A DNA stretch of 64,000 nt from Pseudoalteromonas shioyasakiensis. GTDB lineage: Bacteria > Pseudomonadota > Gammaproteobacteria > Enterobacterales > Alteromonadaceae. The stretch lies in assembly GCF_024518675.1 (NCBI RefSeq), contig NZ_JANIGL010000005.1, forward strand, positions 124,001 through 188,000. The letters are read 5' to 3'. A program made the position numbers and the translations under genes. Each line of letters opens with the position of its first letter. Positions within the stretch are counted from its first letter, which is position 1. The notes beneath the pieces were generated by a model. That model saw only the letters and a program-made list of their open reading frames with translations. It did not search any database and was not told where the DNA came from. Below, in pieces: positions 36,331 to 48,405 of this stretch.

Positions 36331-37920
36331 TTATTGTTCAATTAGTTCGAGTGCTTGATTAACTAGATGGAAAATCACATTCTGCTCTACTACGCCTTGA
36401 GCTAGTTGTGCACCAGGTCCTTTAGCATGAAGAGTAATGTCTTCGCCAGCGTGTGTTTCAGAGCCAAGTGGTACTGTCACCTCTTGGTGGAAACCAGCTG
36501 AATTAGTATCAACAGCAGTTAAGTCTACACGTCCTACGACTGGGCCTTCGCTGTAAGCAGCATCAGCATCCGTTTCGTCACCCAAATCTCTATAACCTAG
36601 GCCATTTGTGTAGCCTACAGTGGTATAAGGCATACCATCTGACGCAAGACTTGGCTCTTCGCTACCAACTGCAACCACTTTGCCTAAGATTGGATTACCA
36701 CGTTTTGGGTAGCCTGCGATGGTGAATACATGGCTATGATCGGCAGTCACTAAAATAAGCGTTTCTTCAGGGTTAGTACTATCAACCGCAGCTTGAACAG
36801 CTTTAGCAAACTCAATAGTGTCATTTAATGCGTTGTAAGCATTGCCTGCGTGATGCGCATGGTCGATACGACCAGACTCAACGGTTAAGAAGAAGCCTTT
36901 TTCGTTATTATCTAGAATATCGATAGCTTTTGCTGTCATTTCAGAAAGCGACGGCTCGCCAGCAACATCGTTTGCACGATCTGCTTCGTACTGCATATGC
37001 GATTCGTTAAACAAGGCTAAAACTTGGTTAGTATCTGCTGATAACGTATCAAAACCGGCTTTATCCATCACATACTGGCCGTCAGGATAGTTTGCTTGCC
37101 ATTCAGCAGTTAAATCGCGCTCATCAGTACGATCGCCTTCTACAGCACTGACTGCATCAGTTGAGTTAAACGCCGCGTCTTTTGGTAAAAAGTGACGACG
37201 GCCACCGCCCATGATAACGTCAATACCATCAACATCGGTGCCTAAAAAGCGGGTTTCGAGGTTTTTCTCAAAGTTTACCAGCTGTGAGGCTATGTCTTCA
37301 CAACCTGCAGCAACAGCATCCTCAGGCATATCTGACACATCTTCCCAATTTCGATCTGCAGATTTTGCATACGTTGCAGCAGGAGTTGCATGGGTAATAC
37401 GCGCAGTTGAAATTACACCCGTTGCTAAGCCTTTAATTTCAGCAAGCTCAGTTGTGGTAATAAGCTCATTGCCAAACACAGTTGAGCAATCGCCACGTTC
37501 AATATTTTCATTTACACCAATAACACCGACATCGGTTTTAATACCTGACGCCATAGCTGTCATGGTGCCAGCTGAATCCGGTGTTTGCGCATCAACATTG
37601 TAGGTCTTAACTTGTGCAGAGTAAGGAAACCCTTCAAAGCTAAGTAATCCTTCCTCACCAAGCTGGCCATCACGTTGGCCTGCTAAAATGCGTGCAGCTG
37701 TTAGTGTTGAAACACCCATACCATCACCAACAAATAAGATGACATTTTTAGCTTTAGTTAGTTGTTCACCTTGGGCTTGGCTTTGCTTTGTTGCCAGTGT
37801 AGTTTGAGCGCTTTCGTACCATTGGCTTTGCGTTTGGCTTTGCGGTAAAACAGCTGCATTTGCTGCTGCAGACAGCGCCAATGTAAAACCAATTGCAGTC
37901 GCAATTTTATTGATTTTCAT
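36331..37920 (-). CDS. phoA: alkaline phosphatase, soluble periplasmic paralogue
   Basis: A 529-residue PhoA-family enzyme with a Sec signal (MKINKIATAIGFTLALSAAANA) and no lipobox. The same catalytic set as its neighbour is present (FVGDGMGVST, TPDSAGTMTAM, ESGRIDHAHHAGN, VTADHSHVF, ETHAGEDIT), and DNA and protein are very similar over the whole catalytic domain. The pair should release phosphate from organic esters in the periplasm. Its stop codon overlaps an upstream ATG of the second copy by one base, so both probably lie in one transcript. I looked for a Pho box before the ATG and found nothing convincing. Confidence 0.93.
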   Translation of the reverse strand: MKINKIATAIGFTLALSAAANAAVLPQSQTQSQWYESAQTTLATKQSQAQGEQLTKAKNVILFVGDGMGVSTLTAARILAGQRDGQLGEEGLLSFEGFPYSAQVKTYNVDAQTPDSAGTMTAMASGIKTDVGVIGVNENIERGDCSTVFGNELITTTELAEIKGLATGVISTARITHATPAATYAKSADRNWEDVSDMPEDAVAAGCEDIASQLVNFEKNLETRFLGTDVDGIDVIMGGGRRHFLPKDAAFNSTDAVSAVEGDRTDERDLTAEWQANYPDGQYVMDKAGFDTLSADTNQVLALFNESHMQYEADRANDVAGEPSLSEMTAKAIDILDNNEKGFFLTVESGRIDHAHHAGNAYNALNDTIEFAKAVQAAVDSTNPEETLILVTADHSHVFTIAGYPKRGNPILGKVVAVGSEEPSLASDGMPYTTVGYTNGLGYRDLGDETDADAAYSEGPVVGRVDLTAVDTNSAGFHQEVTVPLGSETHAGEDITLHAKGPGAQLAQGVVEQNVIFHLVNQALELIEQ

Positions 37921-38155
37921 TTTAAATTCCGTCTTTATGTTATTGATAGAATCGTTAACCCGCTATCGGGATAAGTGTATGTGCGGGTAAATAGTAGACA
38001 GGGTTTATGAAGGTTACTGTTATTATCAATTACAACAAGGTTAAGAAAAGATTTATTATTTATGAAAATCAACAATTTAGATATGATATACCATCACAAT
38101 ATTGGGTAAGTGTTAAGCTTGTTAAATGATAAACTATAGAAGGTATATCATGGCT

Positions 38156-38176
38156 GAGCTAAAAAATTTTTAGCTC
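38156..38176. terminator. palindromic hairpin after motX
   Basis: GAGCTAAAAA-A-TTTTTAGCTC is a perfect 10-bp stem ending 3 bp before the motX stop. It has no separate T run, so it may be a weak terminator on either strand. Confidence 0.5.
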
Positions 38177-38179
38177 CCA

Positions 38180-38803
38180 TTACATCGGTAAACGCGCCCG
38201 CGCAACGACACTGTCAGGCATTTTTTGAGCTAATTGAGTTAACGCCCGCTCTATTTTTTTGTGAGTTGCTTGGTCAGCAACCATGGCATGAAATAACCAT
38301 CGGTAGGCGTCTTCATAATCTCGCGGGCTACCAAAGCCATCGTTAAACAATTTAACTAACCGTAACTGAGCTTTTAAGTTTCCTTGCGCTGATGCTTCAC
38401 GTAGGTAGGTAATTGCCATCGCTTTATCTTTTTGCACTAAACGACCAATATCATAATAGCGACCAAGTTGCTCTAATGCTGCTGCCAAACCTTGGTTTGC
38501 AGCTTGGCGCATATAATAAACACCCAGCTCAACATTACGATCCACGCATACCGCATAAGCAAGCATATCGCCATATAAAAACTGATATGACGGTAGTGCC
38601 ATTTTATTGGCTCGCGCTTCGATATCTTGTACCAACTGGCAATCATCTGCCTTCACTCGCGCTAAATGAGCGTTTTTATTGATCAGTGCCAATAGTTCTG
38701 TTTCAGTATACAAAGGCACTGCCGTTAACGGCTCATCTGCTTTGGCATAACTTATAGGCAGCATTGATACCACCACTAATGATATACAAGATAACAAACG
38801 CAT
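38180..38803 (-). CDS. motX: sodium-type flagellar motor protein MotX
   Basis: A 207-residue secreted protein with a signal peptide (cut near AKADEP). The stretches VKADDCQLVQDIEARA, SYQFLYGDMLAY(A)VCV, LEQLGRYYDIGRLVQKDKAMA and DYEDAYRWL align well with Vibrio MotX. It contains Sel1-like helical repeats. MotX and MotY form the T-ring that anchors the PomAB sodium stator in the polar flagellum. As in vibrios it lies beside purA. This implies a sodium-driven polar flagellum encoded elsewhere. Gene calls based on domains alone would give only a Sel1-repeat protein. Confidence 0.88.
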   Translation of the reverse strand: MRLLSCISLVVVSMLPISYAKADEPLTAVPLYTETELLALINKNAHLARVKADDCQLVQDIEARANKMALPSYQFLYGDMLAYAVCVDRNVELGVYYMRQAANQGLAAALEQLGRYYDIGRLVQKDKAMAITYLREASAQGNLKAQLRLVKLFNDGFGSPRDYEDAYRWLFHAMVADQATHKKIERALTQLAQKMPDSVVARARLPM

Positions 38804-38876
38804 TTAGGTCACTTTAAAATTAGAACTATCTTAATAAAGTTTATACAAAGATCGTTCCATATTGAAATAAAGACAC

Positions 38877-38905
38877 AAAAAAAGCTGCACTAGGCAGCTT
38901 TTTTA
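38877..38905 (-). terminator. purA terminator
   Basis: GCTGC-ACTAG-GCAGC stem (38885-38889 and 38895-38899), eight A on the left and six T on the right. It lies 14 bp past the purA stop and ends the whole hfq-hfl-purA region. Confidence 0.88.
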
Positions 38906-38918
38906 GTTCTATGAGTAG

Positions 38919-40253
<1,335 letters not shown>

Positions 40254-40395
40254 TTAGGACGAGATTTTACCAGAAAATGAGGGCAAAGATCACCCCGTTT
40301 AGGTTATTTTTTCTGCGCACGCACAATGCATCACCCAGAATAAAAATTAACTGGTTGAATAACATTAAGTTATTCATAAAAATTCGTTTTACTAA

Positions 40396-40422
40396 AAGAA
40401 AAACCCTGCATACACAGGGTTT
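40396..40422 (-). terminator. terminator after hflC
   Basis: AAACCCTG / CAGGGTTT stem (40401-40408 and 40415-40422) followed on the minus strand by TTCTTTT. It lies 28 bp past the hflC stop and closes the tsaE-to-hflC cluster. Confidence 0.8.
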
Positions 40423-40449
40423 GGATTTGGTCTATATGATAAGAAGAGA

Positions 40450-41328
40450 TTACTGCGCAGCAGCCCCTTTCATATATTTAAAGAAGTCACTGTCTGGTGA
40501 TAACACCATTACATCTTGCTTGCCTTTAAAGGTCTTTTTATAAGCCTCTAATGAACGTACAAAACTAAAGAACTCAGCGTCTTTATTATAAGCATTGGCA
40601 TAAATAGCAGCGGCTTGTGCATCACCTTCACCACGTACTGAACGAGCATTACGCTCTGCATCAGCAAGCATTACGGTTACACGGCGATCTACTTCTGCAC
40701 GAATTGTTTCCGCTTTTTCTTGACCCTCAGAACGGTGCTCTTTTGCCACTGCAGTACGCTCTGCGCGCATACGTTGGTAAATCGAGTTGCTCACCTCTGA
40801 TGGTAAGTTAATTTGCTTAACACGCACATCAAGTACTTCAATACCTAGCTCTTGCGCACTTTCAGAGGCCTGAACTAATGCTTCTTCCATTAGCTCACTA
40901 CGCTCACCTGATACAATTTCACGAATAGTACGCGAACCAAAGTTAGTACGTAAGCCGTTATTTACTTTTTGCTTAAGCAGTGTTTCAGCGTATTGCTTAT
41001 CACCACGTGCACGTAAGTAAAACGCACTAAAGTCATTTACACGCCACTTCACGAACGAATCGACGATTAAGTCTTTTTTCTCGCTAGTAACAAAACGATC
41101 CGGAGCACCATCTAAAGTTTGAATACGCGCATCAATACGACGTACTTGGCTAAAGAAAGGTACTTTAAACTGTAAGCCCGGGTTGTACACAATCGCGTTG
41201 TCATCACTGTCTTTTTGTACTTTACTGAAAAGCATTACAATTGCTTTTTGCCCTTCAGGCACCACAAATACTGACGAAAATGACAATACAACGGCAGCTA
41301 ATAATAGAACTAAACTAAAGTTTTTCAT
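40450..41328 (-). CDS. hflC: HflC, modulator of FtsH protease
   Basis: A 292-residue SPFH/prohibitin-like protein with one N-terminal membrane helix (residues ~4-22) and a large periplasmic part. VPEGQKAIVMLFSKVQ, PGLQFKVPFFSQVRRIDARIQT and VRGEGDAQAAAIYANAYNKD are characteristic. HflC pairs with HflK and restricts FtsH access to membrane substrates. It follows hflK by 5 bp. It is shorter than E. coli HflC (334). Confidence 0.95.
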   Translation of the reverse strand: MKNFSLVLLLAAVVLSFSSVFVVPEGQKAIVMLFSKVQKDSDDNAIVYNPGLQFKVPFFSQVRRIDARIQTLDGAPDRFVTSEKKDLIVDSFVKWRVNDFSAFYLRARGDKQYAETLLKQKVNNGLRTNFGSRTIREIVSGERSELMEEALVQASESAQELGIEVLDVRVKQINLPSEVSNSIYQRMRAERTAVAKEHRSEGQEKAETIRAEVDRRVTVMLADAERNARSVRGEGDAQAAAIYANAYNKDAEFFSFVRSLEAYKKTFKGKQDVMVLSPDSDFFKYMKGAAAQ

Positions 41329-41333
41329 TACGC

Positions 41334-42500
41334 TTATCTCCCGTCGTTAAAGCGATCAGCAGCAAAGCGGTCTGAACTTGAGTTCACTGTGCTATTGCGC
41401 GATGTGTTTATTTTATTACGTAAGTCGTTTATATCACTTGAACTAGGTAACGCTACGCGTGTAGCTGTACCTTGTTTTTCCATGATTTTATCAAGTGGTA
41501 GATACATCATGTTATTACCACCTTCAACATCAACCAGTACTTTAGAGCTGCTACCTAGCACTTCTTCCATAGTATCGATGTATAAACGTTCACGGGTTAC
41601 TTGTTTCGCGGCTTGGTATTGTGGCAGTAACTTTTCAAAACGAGCTACTTCACCTTGCGCTTCTAAAATAACACGTTCGCCATAACCTTCCGCTTCTTGC
41701 GTCATACGTGTAACTTGACCACGAGCACGCGGTTCAATTTCACGAGCATACGCTTCGGCTTCACGAATAAAACGTTCTTCATCTTCTTGTGCAGCAATGG
41801 CGTCATCAAACGCATCTTTAACTTCAGCTGGCGGACGAGAATCTTTAAAGTTAACGTCTGTTACAATTAAGCCTAGGTTATAAGGTTCGATGATTTTATT
41901 TAGTTCATCCCACGTGCGCTGGCGTACTTCTTCACGACCACGGGTAAGTACTTGGTCCATTTTTGAATGACCGACAACATAACGTAAAGCACTATCAAGC
42001 GCTTGTTGTAAGCTGTGATCCGCATCGGTTACGCTAAACTTATAAAGATGTGGGTCAATAACACGGTATTGCACTTCAAACTCAACGCTTACTACGTTTT
42101 CGTCTTCAGTTAGCATAAAGCCTGATGCAGGTAATGAGCGTACTGCTTCAATATCAACCGGAATAACCGTTTCAATAAAGGTCATTTTCCAGCGTAGACC
42201 TGGATCTGCAATGCGATCATATTTGCCAAACTGTAAAACAATGCCACGCTCGGCTTCTTTAACAGTGTAGATACCACTTAATGCCCATACAATAACAGCA
42301 ATAATAAGCACGAACGAAAGCCCTGCTCCACCAAGCCCGCCGCCATCTTTGCCGGATTTATTACCGCCAAACAAGCCACCAAACTTATTGCTGAACTTAC
42401 GGAACACCTCGTCTAAATCAGGTGGGCCTTGATCACGTCCGCCTTTTTTGTTCCACGGATCTTTGTCATTGCCATTATTACCCGGTTCATTCCAGGCCAT
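41334..42500 (-). CDS. hflK: HflK, modulator of FtsH protease
   Basis: A 388-residue SPFH protein. N-terminal Gly/Asn/Lys-rich cytoplasmic tail (MAWNEPGNNGNDKDPWNKKGG), one membrane helix ~57-77, then the SPFH domain with YTVKEAERGIVLQFGKYDRI, DVNFKDSRPPAEVKDAFDDA and ARGQVTRMTQEAEGY. Forms the HflKC cage around FtsH. Positioned between hflX (106 bp upstream) and hflC (5 bp downstream). Confidence 0.96.
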   Translation of the reverse strand: MAWNEPGNNGNDKDPWNKKGGRDQGPPDLDEVFRKFSNKFGGLFGGNKSGKDGGGLGGAGLSFVLIIAVIVWALSGIYTVKEAERGIVLQFGKYDRIADPGLRWKMTFIETVIPVDIEAVRSLPASGFMLTEDENVVSVEFEVQYRVIDPHLYKFSVTDADHSLQQALDSALRYVVGHSKMDQVLTRGREEVRQRTWDELNKIIEPYNLGLIVTDVNFKDSRPPAEVKDAFDDAIAAQEDEERFIREAEAYAREIEPRARGQVTRMTQEAEGYGERVILEAQGEVARFEKLLPQYQAAKQVTRERLYIDTMEEVLGSSSKVLVDVEGGNNMMYLPLDKIMEKQGTATRVALPSSSDINDLRNKINTSRNSTVNSSSDRFAADRFNDGR

Positions 42501-42606
42501 AGCTATACTCCATTGTTATCTAAATAATTTAGGTAATTGTGTTAAATCTACCAAATATACGACCATTCTCATACTAAAAACGACGATGTGTAGCAGATTT
42601 TTACTT

Positions 42607-43890
42607 TTATACAATAAATGAGTCAATTTCTGGACCAAACTCTTTCTTTAATTTGTTCCATTCTACCATTGGCATACGAGTGGTTAATAACCACTGCCCT
42701 TGCTCATCATAATCTTCTTCATGCACCGCATTTAAGTTAAATAACGCAGCACGCAGGCGCCCGTATTGGGGTGCCAATTTAACTGTGTTTGCGAACATTT
42801 TCTTCGCCAGTAATTCACTGATTGCTTCAGATAATAACTCGCAACCAGCACCACTGTGCGCAGACAACCATACTCTAATTGGCACACCTTCATCATCACG
42901 ATCAATACGTGGTGCAACATCTTCTAGTGCATCAATTTTATTATAAACCAGTAATTGGGGCACTTCATCGGCTTCAATTTCTTTTAGTACCGATTGTACC
43001 TGTTCTATATTTTCTTTGCGACGCCCATCGGCTACATCAACAACATGTAGCTGTAAATCGGCTTCTCGGGTTTCCGTCAATGTTGCTTTAAAGGCAGCCA
43101 CTAAGTCATGAGGTAAGTGGCGAATAAAACCAACGGTATCCGCTAAAATCACTGAGCCAACATCGCCAATCTCAAGCTTACGAAGAGTTGGATCGAGTGT
43201 TGCAAACAACTGGTCGGCCGCATAAACATCCGAATCAGTAATACGATTAAATAATGTAGATTTACCCGCATTGGTATAACCCACTAACGACACTGTTGGA
43301 ATTTCGTTACGATTACGGGCACGGCGGCCCTGCTCACGTTGTACCGCTACTTTTTGTAAACGCGCACGAATGCTCTGAATACGCACTCGCAGTAAACGTC
43401 TATCGGTTTCGAGCTGAGTTTCACCAGGCCCACGTAAGCCTATACCGCCTTTTTGGCGCTCAAGGTGAGTCCAGCCTCGGATCAATCGGGTCGACATATG
43501 ACGCAACTGCGCCAGCTCAACTTGCAATTTACCCTCATGGGTACGTGCGCGTTGGGCAAATATATCTAAAATAAGGGTCGTTCTATCAAGTACACGACAT
43601 TGGCAAACGCGTTCTAAATTGCGCTCTTGTGATGGCCTGAGTTGATGGTTGAATATGACGACATCTGCATTGTGGATTTTGACAATCTCAGCAATTTCTT
43701 CTGCTTTACCGCTACCGACGAATAGTTTCGGATGTGGTGCTTGACGGCTGCCTTGCACAACCGCCAAACTGCTAACACCAGCAGAAGATACTAACATTTC
43801 CAGTTCATGAAGATCTTCACGATCTCCTTCTTGAGGAAAGTCAATATGAACTAAGACTGCCTGTTCGCCGGCTTTATAACGGTCAAACAA
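42607..43890 (-). CDS. hflX: ribosome-rescue GTPase HflX
   Basis: A 427-residue translational GTPase that splits stalled or heat-damaged ribosomes. The HflX-specific N-terminal domain (PHPKLFVGSGKAEEIAE; QLRPSQERNLERVCQCRVLDRT) is followed by the glycine-rich GWTHLERQKGGIGLRGPGET linker region. The G domain then has GYTNAGKST (G1), DTVGFIRHLPHDL (G3) and VYNKIDALED (G4). The start is TTG at 43890 (AGGAG 8 nt before it): a nearby ATG is out of frame, and MFDRYKAGEQAVLVHI matches the known N-terminus. It follows hfq by 16 bp. Confidence 0.96.
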   Translation of the reverse strand: MFDRYKAGEQAVLVHIDFPQEGDREDLHELEMLVSSAGVSSLAVVQGSRQAPHPKLFVGSGKAEEIAEIVKIHNADVVIFNHQLRPSQERNLERVCQCRVLDRTTLILDIFAQRARTHEGKLQVELAQLRHMSTRLIRGWTHLERQKGGIGLRGPGETQLETDRRLLRVRIQSIRARLQKVAVQREQGRRARNRNEIPTVSLVGYTNAGKSTLFNRITDSDVYAADQLFATLDPTLRKLEIGDVGSVILADTVGFIRHLPHDLVAAFKATLTETREADLQLHVVDVADGRRKENIEQVQSVLKEIEADEVPQLLVYNKIDALEDVAPRIDRDDEGVPIRVWLSAHSGAGCELLSEAISELLAKKMFANTVKLAPQYGRLRAALFNLNAVHEEDYDEQGQWLLTTRMPMVEWNKLKKEFGPEIDSFIV

Positions 43891-43906
43891 GCATTACGCT
43901 CCTAAT

Positions 43907-44173
43907 TTAAAAATTTCCAGGTTCAGCCTGCTCTTCACCTTCTTCACTTCCTTGAACACCTTGGAAGTTTACTGCACGAGCAGGTACAACTGTAGAAATT
44001 GCATGTTTGTACACCATTTGGTTAACGGTGTTTTCTAGTAAAATTACAAATTGGTCAAATGACTGAATCTTACCTTGTAGTTTGATGCCATTTACCAAAA
44101 AGATTGATACTGGAATACGCTCACGACGTAGCGCATTCAAAAATGGGTCTTGTAACGATTGGCCTTTTGCCAT
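43907..44173 (-). CDS. hfq: RNA chaperone Hfq
   Basis: An 88-residue Sm-like protein forming a hexamer that pairs small RNAs with mRNAs. Sm1 has [22 protein letters not shown] and Sm2 [14 protein letters not shown], with the conserved Gln and Phe of the proximal pocket. The C-terminal tail is short and acidic ([13 protein letters not shown]). The open frame starts 19 codons earlier; the ATG at 44173 is right because AAGGA is 7 nt upstream and [11 protein letters not shown] is the universal start. The candidate sRNA at 901-1020 would be a natural client. Confidence 0.98.
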   Translation of the reverse strand: MAKGQSLQDPFLNALRRERIPVSIFLVNGIKLQGKIQSFDQFVILLENTVNQMVYKHAISTVVPARAVNFQGVQGSEEGEEQAEPGNF

Positions 44174-44253
44174 GTTATTATCCTTCGTTCTAGGTGTTAT
44201 TATAATTAAGTGGCTGAACTCATTTAACAAAGCTAAAAAACATTCAACTACTA

Positions 44254-45171
44254 CTAGCTTAGCGAACTTACAACACGTTGCAAGTTTTCTTCATCACCCG
44301 TAGTTAACCAAGTTACATTGGGCCAGCTTCTCAACCACGTCAACTGACGCTTTGCAAGTTGTCGAGTTGCTGCGATACCGCGAAACACCATTTCATCATA
44401 GTCAGTTTCGCCAGCAATGTAATCCCACATTTGTCTATAACCTACACAACGAATAGAAGGTAAGTTTGGGTGTAAATCCTTACGTTGATATAGGGATGAA
44501 ACTTCTTTTTCAAACCCCTCATCAAGCATTATTTTAAATCTTTGTGCAATACGTTCATGCAAATCAGCCCGATCATCCGGTGCGATAGCAAATTGGTAAA
44601 ACGTATAAGGTAAATTGGGCTGCTTACTTTTTTGCAGCTCTGTCATGGTTTTACCCGTTAAACGATAAACCTCTAAAGCACGATTAATACGTTGAGAGTC
44701 GTTTTCGCTCATTTTTTCTGCCGCTTGTGGGTCTACTTCTACAAGCTCTTTATACAGTGCTGGCCAACCATGCTCATTCGCCTGAGCTTCAAGCTCAGCA
44801 CGCACTTTAGGGCAAGCCTCAGGAAGCGGCGATAAACCATCTATCAGTGATTTAAAATACATCATAGTACCGCCTACCAGCACCGGCACTTTACCTTGTT
44901 TATGAAATTGATCAATTTTTTCAATCGCATCGCGACGAAAATCTGCCACTGAGTAACTTTGGGCAGGATCAATAATATCAATTAGGTGATGTGGTGCTAA
45001 TGCCAGCTCTTGCGCATTTGGCTTAGCTGTACCAATGTCCATATCTTTATATACTAAGGCTGAATCGACGCTGATTATTTCGGTATTTAAATGCTGACAA
45101 AGTTCAATAGCAAGCGCTGTTTTTCCTGCTGCCGTTGGACCCATTAAAAATATGACCGGTAAATTACCCAC
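44254..45171 (-). CDS. miaA: tRNA dimethylallyltransferase
   Basis: A 305-residue enzyme adding dimethylallyl to A37 of tRNAs that read UNN codons. P-loop [14 protein letters not shown] (residues ~9-22), then [19 protein letters not shown], and the [11 protein letters not shown] motif near 240. The start is GTG at 45171, two codons after an in-frame stop, 9 bp past mutL; an internal ATG would delete the P-loop strand. It lies between mutL and hfq, with an 80-bp gap that probably carries hfq promoters. Confidence 0.96.
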   Translation of the reverse strand: MGNLPVIFLMGPTAAGKTALAIELCQHLNTEIISVDSALVYKDMDIGTAKPNAQELALAPHHLIDIIDPAQSYSVADFRRDAIEKIDQFHKQGKVPVLVGGTMMYFKSLIDGLSPLPEACPKVRAELEAQANEHGWPALYKELVEVDPQAAEKMSENDSQRINRALEVYRLTGKTMTELQKSKQPNLPYTFYQFAIAPDDRADLHERIAQRFKIMLDEGFEKEVSSLYQRKDLHPNLPSIRCVGYRQMWDYIAGETDYDEMVFRGIAATRQLAKRQLTWLRSWPNVTWLTTGDEENLQRVVSSLS

Positions 45172-45180
45172 GCGTTAACC

Positions 45181-47016
45181 CTAATCTAGCTGTGATAAAT
45201 AGTGATGTAAGTCTATTTTAACTGCTTTTGCCCGTAAACGCTGAATTGTTTGCGGATTATTTTTCATCTGCTGCAATTCACCTGCGAACGCTTGGCTTGC
45301 AAAGTAGCGTTCTGGCACATTGCTTTGCTGCCAATTTAGCCAATCTTCTAGGTTGTCGAACTGTTGTGTACTCGCCTCTAATAGCGCTTCAATTGCTTGG
45401 CTGACATCTAATAAATACAGGCTATGAGGAAGCCTTTTCACCATCACGAATTGTTTTTCTATATTGAGATCAAAACCCAATAACGTAAACCACGATTGCT
45501 GCTCAGTTAACCTTTGCTGATCCTCTTTGCTAATATTGACGCGTACGGGTAACAATAATGCTTTACCCTCAAGGCTTGCGTGCTCAGTAACTTGTTGTTG
45601 CCAGTAATCGGCTAAGGCATGTTTAAAATGAGAACAGTAAAGTTGCTGCTGCTGTGTGAAAACACAGCTACCATCTTCTTGCACTATTAATGAGGTCGTA
45701 TTAAAGCTGTCTGCAGACGCCATCACTGGCGCTTGCGCTGCCGGTGTGGCGCTAACATTGTCAAAGTGTGCGGCATGTTGTTCACTCACGCCTTGGTAAA
45801 ATGCATTCACATCATGATGCGAGGTTTTGCTCTCTCTTTGCTCTGAGAATCCACTCGAAGCAGAACCACCAGTACGCGATGAACCGGCTGCATAACCACT
45901 CGATGGACTCGGCTGCAAAGGGGTTTTGGGGTAATCGAATACATCAGCTTGCTCGACTGGCGGCGCACTTGTATAGCGCTCACTTGGTTGAGCCTGCGGT
46001 GATACATGTGGCGCAGCAAAATCATCTTGCAACGGCACAACCACTTGCTTAATCGCCTGTAAAATAAAGTCATGTACCAAGCGCCCTTGGTGAAAGCGTA
46101 CCTCATGCTTTGCCGGATGCACGTTTACATCTACTTGGCGCGGATCAATATCAATATAAATCACAAAGCCAGGTAACTCTTCTTGTCCAGCCACTTCTTC
46201 AAATGCTTGGCGAATGGCATGTAAAATCAGTTTATCACGCATCATACGGTTATTTACGTATGTGTATTGTGTAGTATTGCTTGAACCTACGGGCAATACC
46301 CAACCATGTAACTGCAATCCGGTATCGCCCGATTCAATATACAAGCCTTGCTCAGCAAATGCTTTGCCCGCCACTTGTGCGACCCGCGTAATCGCTTGCG
46401 CGGGATCCGTTTTTTCCCGGTATTGGCGCACCACTTTACCATTATGGGTTAGTGTAATTGAAACATCGAAGCGGCTAAGTGCTATTCGCTTTATTAACTC
46501 ATCGATGTGATTGAACTCGGTTTTTTCGGTACGTAAAAACTTACGTCGCGCTGGCGTATTAAAAAATAAATCTTTTACTTCAATGGTGGTGCCGTCGGGG
46601 TGAGCAGTAGGCTTGACCTGTACCGCCATATCTCGGCCTTCAGCAAACGCTTGCCATGCTGCCTCTTGCTCTTTTGTTTTAGAGCTAAGGGTTAAACGCG
46701 ATACCGAGCTAATTGACGCTAACGCTTCGCCGCGAAAGCCCAGTGAGCAAATACTCTCTAAGTCATCAAGGGATTTTAATTTACTGGTGGCATGGCGAGA
46801 AAGCGCCAGTGTTAACTCATCTTTATGAATACCTGACCCATTGTCACGAATACGAATAAGCTTATGACCACCACGTTCAATATCGATTTGAATACGGTTA
46901 GCGCCTGCATCTAAGCTATTTTCTACCAGTTCTTTAACAACCGATGCGGGTCTTTCAACAACTTCGCCCGCTGCAATTTGGTTAGCTAATCGCGCGGGTA
47001 ATATTTCAATACTCAT
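45181..47016 (-). CDS. mutL: DNA mismatch repair protein MutL
   Basis: A 611-residue GHKL ATPase. N-terminal motifs [27 protein letters not shown] and [14 protein letters not shown] are intact. A long proline/serine-rich linker (about 340-420) joins a C-terminal dimerisation domain. The DQHA endonuclease motif is absent, as in E. coli MutL, which depends on MutH. The open frame starts 16 codons earlier; the ATG at 47016 (AGGAAGAG 6 nt upstream, [14 protein letters not shown]) is the standard start. Confidence 0.97.
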   Translation of the reverse strand: MSIEILPARLANQIAAGEVVERPASVVKELVENSLDAGANRIQIDIERGGHKLIRIRDNGSGIHKDELTLALSRHATSKLKSLDDLESICSLGFRGEALASISSVSRLTLSSKTKEQEAAWQAFAEGRDMAVQVKPTAHPDGTTIEVKDLFFNTPARRKFLRTEKTEFNHIDELIKRIALSRFDVSITLTHNGKVVRQYREKTDPAQAITRVAQVAGKAFAEQGLYIESGDTGLQLHGWVLPVGSSNTTQYTYVNNRMMRDKLILHAIRQAFEEVAGQEELPGFVIYIDIDPRQVDVNVHPAKHEVRFHQGRLVHDFILQAIKQVVVPLQDDFAAPHVSPQAQPSERYTSAPPVEQADVFDYPKTPLQPSPSSGYAAGSSRTGGSASSGFSEQRESKTSHHDVNAFYQGVSEQHAAHFDNVSATPAAQAPVMASADSFNTTSLIVQEDGSCVFTQQQQLYCSHFKHALADYWQQQVTEHASLEGKALLLPVRVNISKEDQQRLTEQQSWFTLLGFDLNIEKQFVMVKRLPHSLYLLDVSQAIEALLEASTQQFDNLEDWLNWQQSNVPERYFASQAFAGELQQMKNNPQTIQRLRAKAVKIDLHHYLSQLD

Positions 47017-47032
47017 ACTCTTCCTAACGATG

Positions 47033-48385
47033 TTAACTCTGTGGAATATCCAGCTCTTGGCCAATAAATAAGGTATTGGATTTGAGTTTGTTTACGCGTT
47101 TTAATTGCGCAACAGACACCCCATAGCGACTAGCTAATAAGCTTAATGATTCGCCGGGGCGAACTTTATGCTTGGTTGGGTATTTTGATTTTAATGATGC
47201 GAATAACGAATCATCCGGTGGATTTTTAAGATAATAACTTTTTAGCGAAGTGAAAATAGCTTTGGCTAATTTTTCTTGGTAATTCGCACTTTTTAATAGC
47301 CGTTCTTCTTGCGGGTTCGAGATAAACCCTGTTTCCACTAAGATTGATGGAATATCTGGTGATTTTAAAACTGCAAAACTTGCCGCCTGAGGCTGTTTTT
47401 TGTGCATTTTGGCAACTTTCTTCAATTCACCCATCACTTCTTCTGCAACACTAAAACCTGTTTTCATAGAGTGATCCATCGACATATCTAGCAAAGCTTG
47501 AGCTAAGTACTTTTCACTCGCAGTATTTTTTATTACACCCGCAGCACCACCGAGTAATTCAGAATGTTTTTCCTTATCTTCTAACCATTTACCAATTTCT
47601 GAATTAGCGCGACGCAGTGAAAGCACCCACACTGAAGCGCCTCTGGGTTGCGGACTAGTAAATGCATCGGCATGGATAGAGACAAAAAAGTCGGCTTTTT
47701 TCTCACGAGCGCGGCTGGTGCGGGTATTAAGATTAACAAAGTAGTCACTACGGCGAATCATCCGCGAGATCATACCGCGCTCAGCATCTATCATGCGCTC
47801 TAAACGTTTTGCAATTTGTAGGGTTATGGTTTTTTCATAAGTGCCGGATGGCCCAATAGAGCCAGGGTCTTCGCCACCGTGACCCGCATCAATGGCAATA
47901 ACAATGTCACGCTGCTTATTAAGGTCACGTTTTTTCACGGCTGTATTACTACTTTGCGCTACCGGCTCTGGTTGCGCTTTATCATATAGATCAACAACGA
48001 GGCGGTTTTTATAAGGCCCTGTTGGGGCAAGGGCAAATAATACCGGTTTCACAGGGCCGGTTAATTCAAACACAAACCGTACACCTTTGCTGTTTTTCGC
48101 TTTGGAGTAACGTAACTTACTAACTAGTCGGTGTTTTTTGGGAATACTTGGTAAGTCATTTATTTTATTTGTATGCTCTAAATCAACCACAAGTCGCAGC
48201 GGGTTTTTCAACATAAAGTAGCTAAAGTCAGGTTTGTCAGCCAAATCAAAAACCACGCGCGTACTATCTGGCGACGGCCATACCCGCACACTGTTGATGG
48301 TGTTTTGTGCAACAACCCCTTGGCTTATTGCAAATAACAAACAAGCACATACCCACTTAAAGACTACTCGACTCATCTGATCCAT
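47033..48385 (-). CDS. amiB: N-acetylmuramoyl-L-alanine amidase AmiB
   Basis: A 450-residue exported cell-wall hydrolase. Signal peptide (cut near VVAQNT), AMIN domain ([20 protein letters not shown]) that directs it to the septum, a zinc amidase_3 domain with [16 protein letters not shown] and the later His/Glu sites ([16 protein letters not shown]), and one C-terminal LysM ([19 protein letters not shown]). A helix between residues ~275-330 resembles the EnvC-regulated blocking helix. It splits peptidoglycan cross-bridges during division. In the tsaE-amiB-mutL order. Confidence 0.95.
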   Translation of the reverse strand: MDQMSRVVFKWVCACLLFAISQGVVAQNTINSVRVWPSPDSTRVVFDLADKPDFSYFMLKNPLRLVVDLEHTNKINDLPSIPKKHRLVSKLRYSKAKNSKGVRFVFELTGPVKPVLFALAPTGPYKNRLVVDLYDKAQPEPVAQSSNTAVKKRDLNKQRDIVIAIDAGHGGEDPGSIGPSGTYEKTITLQIAKRLERMIDAERGMISRMIRRSDYFVNLNTRTSRAREKKADFFVSIHADAFTSPQPRGASVWVLSLRRANSEIGKWLEDKEKHSELLGGAAGVIKNTASEKYLAQALLDMSMDHSMKTGFSVAEEVMGELKKVAKMHKKQPQAASFAVLKSPDIPSILVETGFISNPQEERLLKSANYQEKLAKAIFTSLKSYYLKNPPDDSLFASLKSKYPTKHKVRPGESLSLLASRYGVSVAQLKRVNKLKSNTLFIGQELDIPQS

Positions 48386-48405
48386 TACACCTTTAATTAT
48401 TATTT

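Noticed and set aside
37921..38160. Pho box before the alkaline phosphatases
   Set aside because: CATAAACCCTGTCTA on the minus strand is suggestive, but the half-site spacing is 12 rather than 11 bp, so I could not support it.
40277..40543. 88-codon plus-strand open frame over the hflC end
   Set aside because: It covers the hflC terminator and 3' coding sequence on the opposite strand; a shadow frame.
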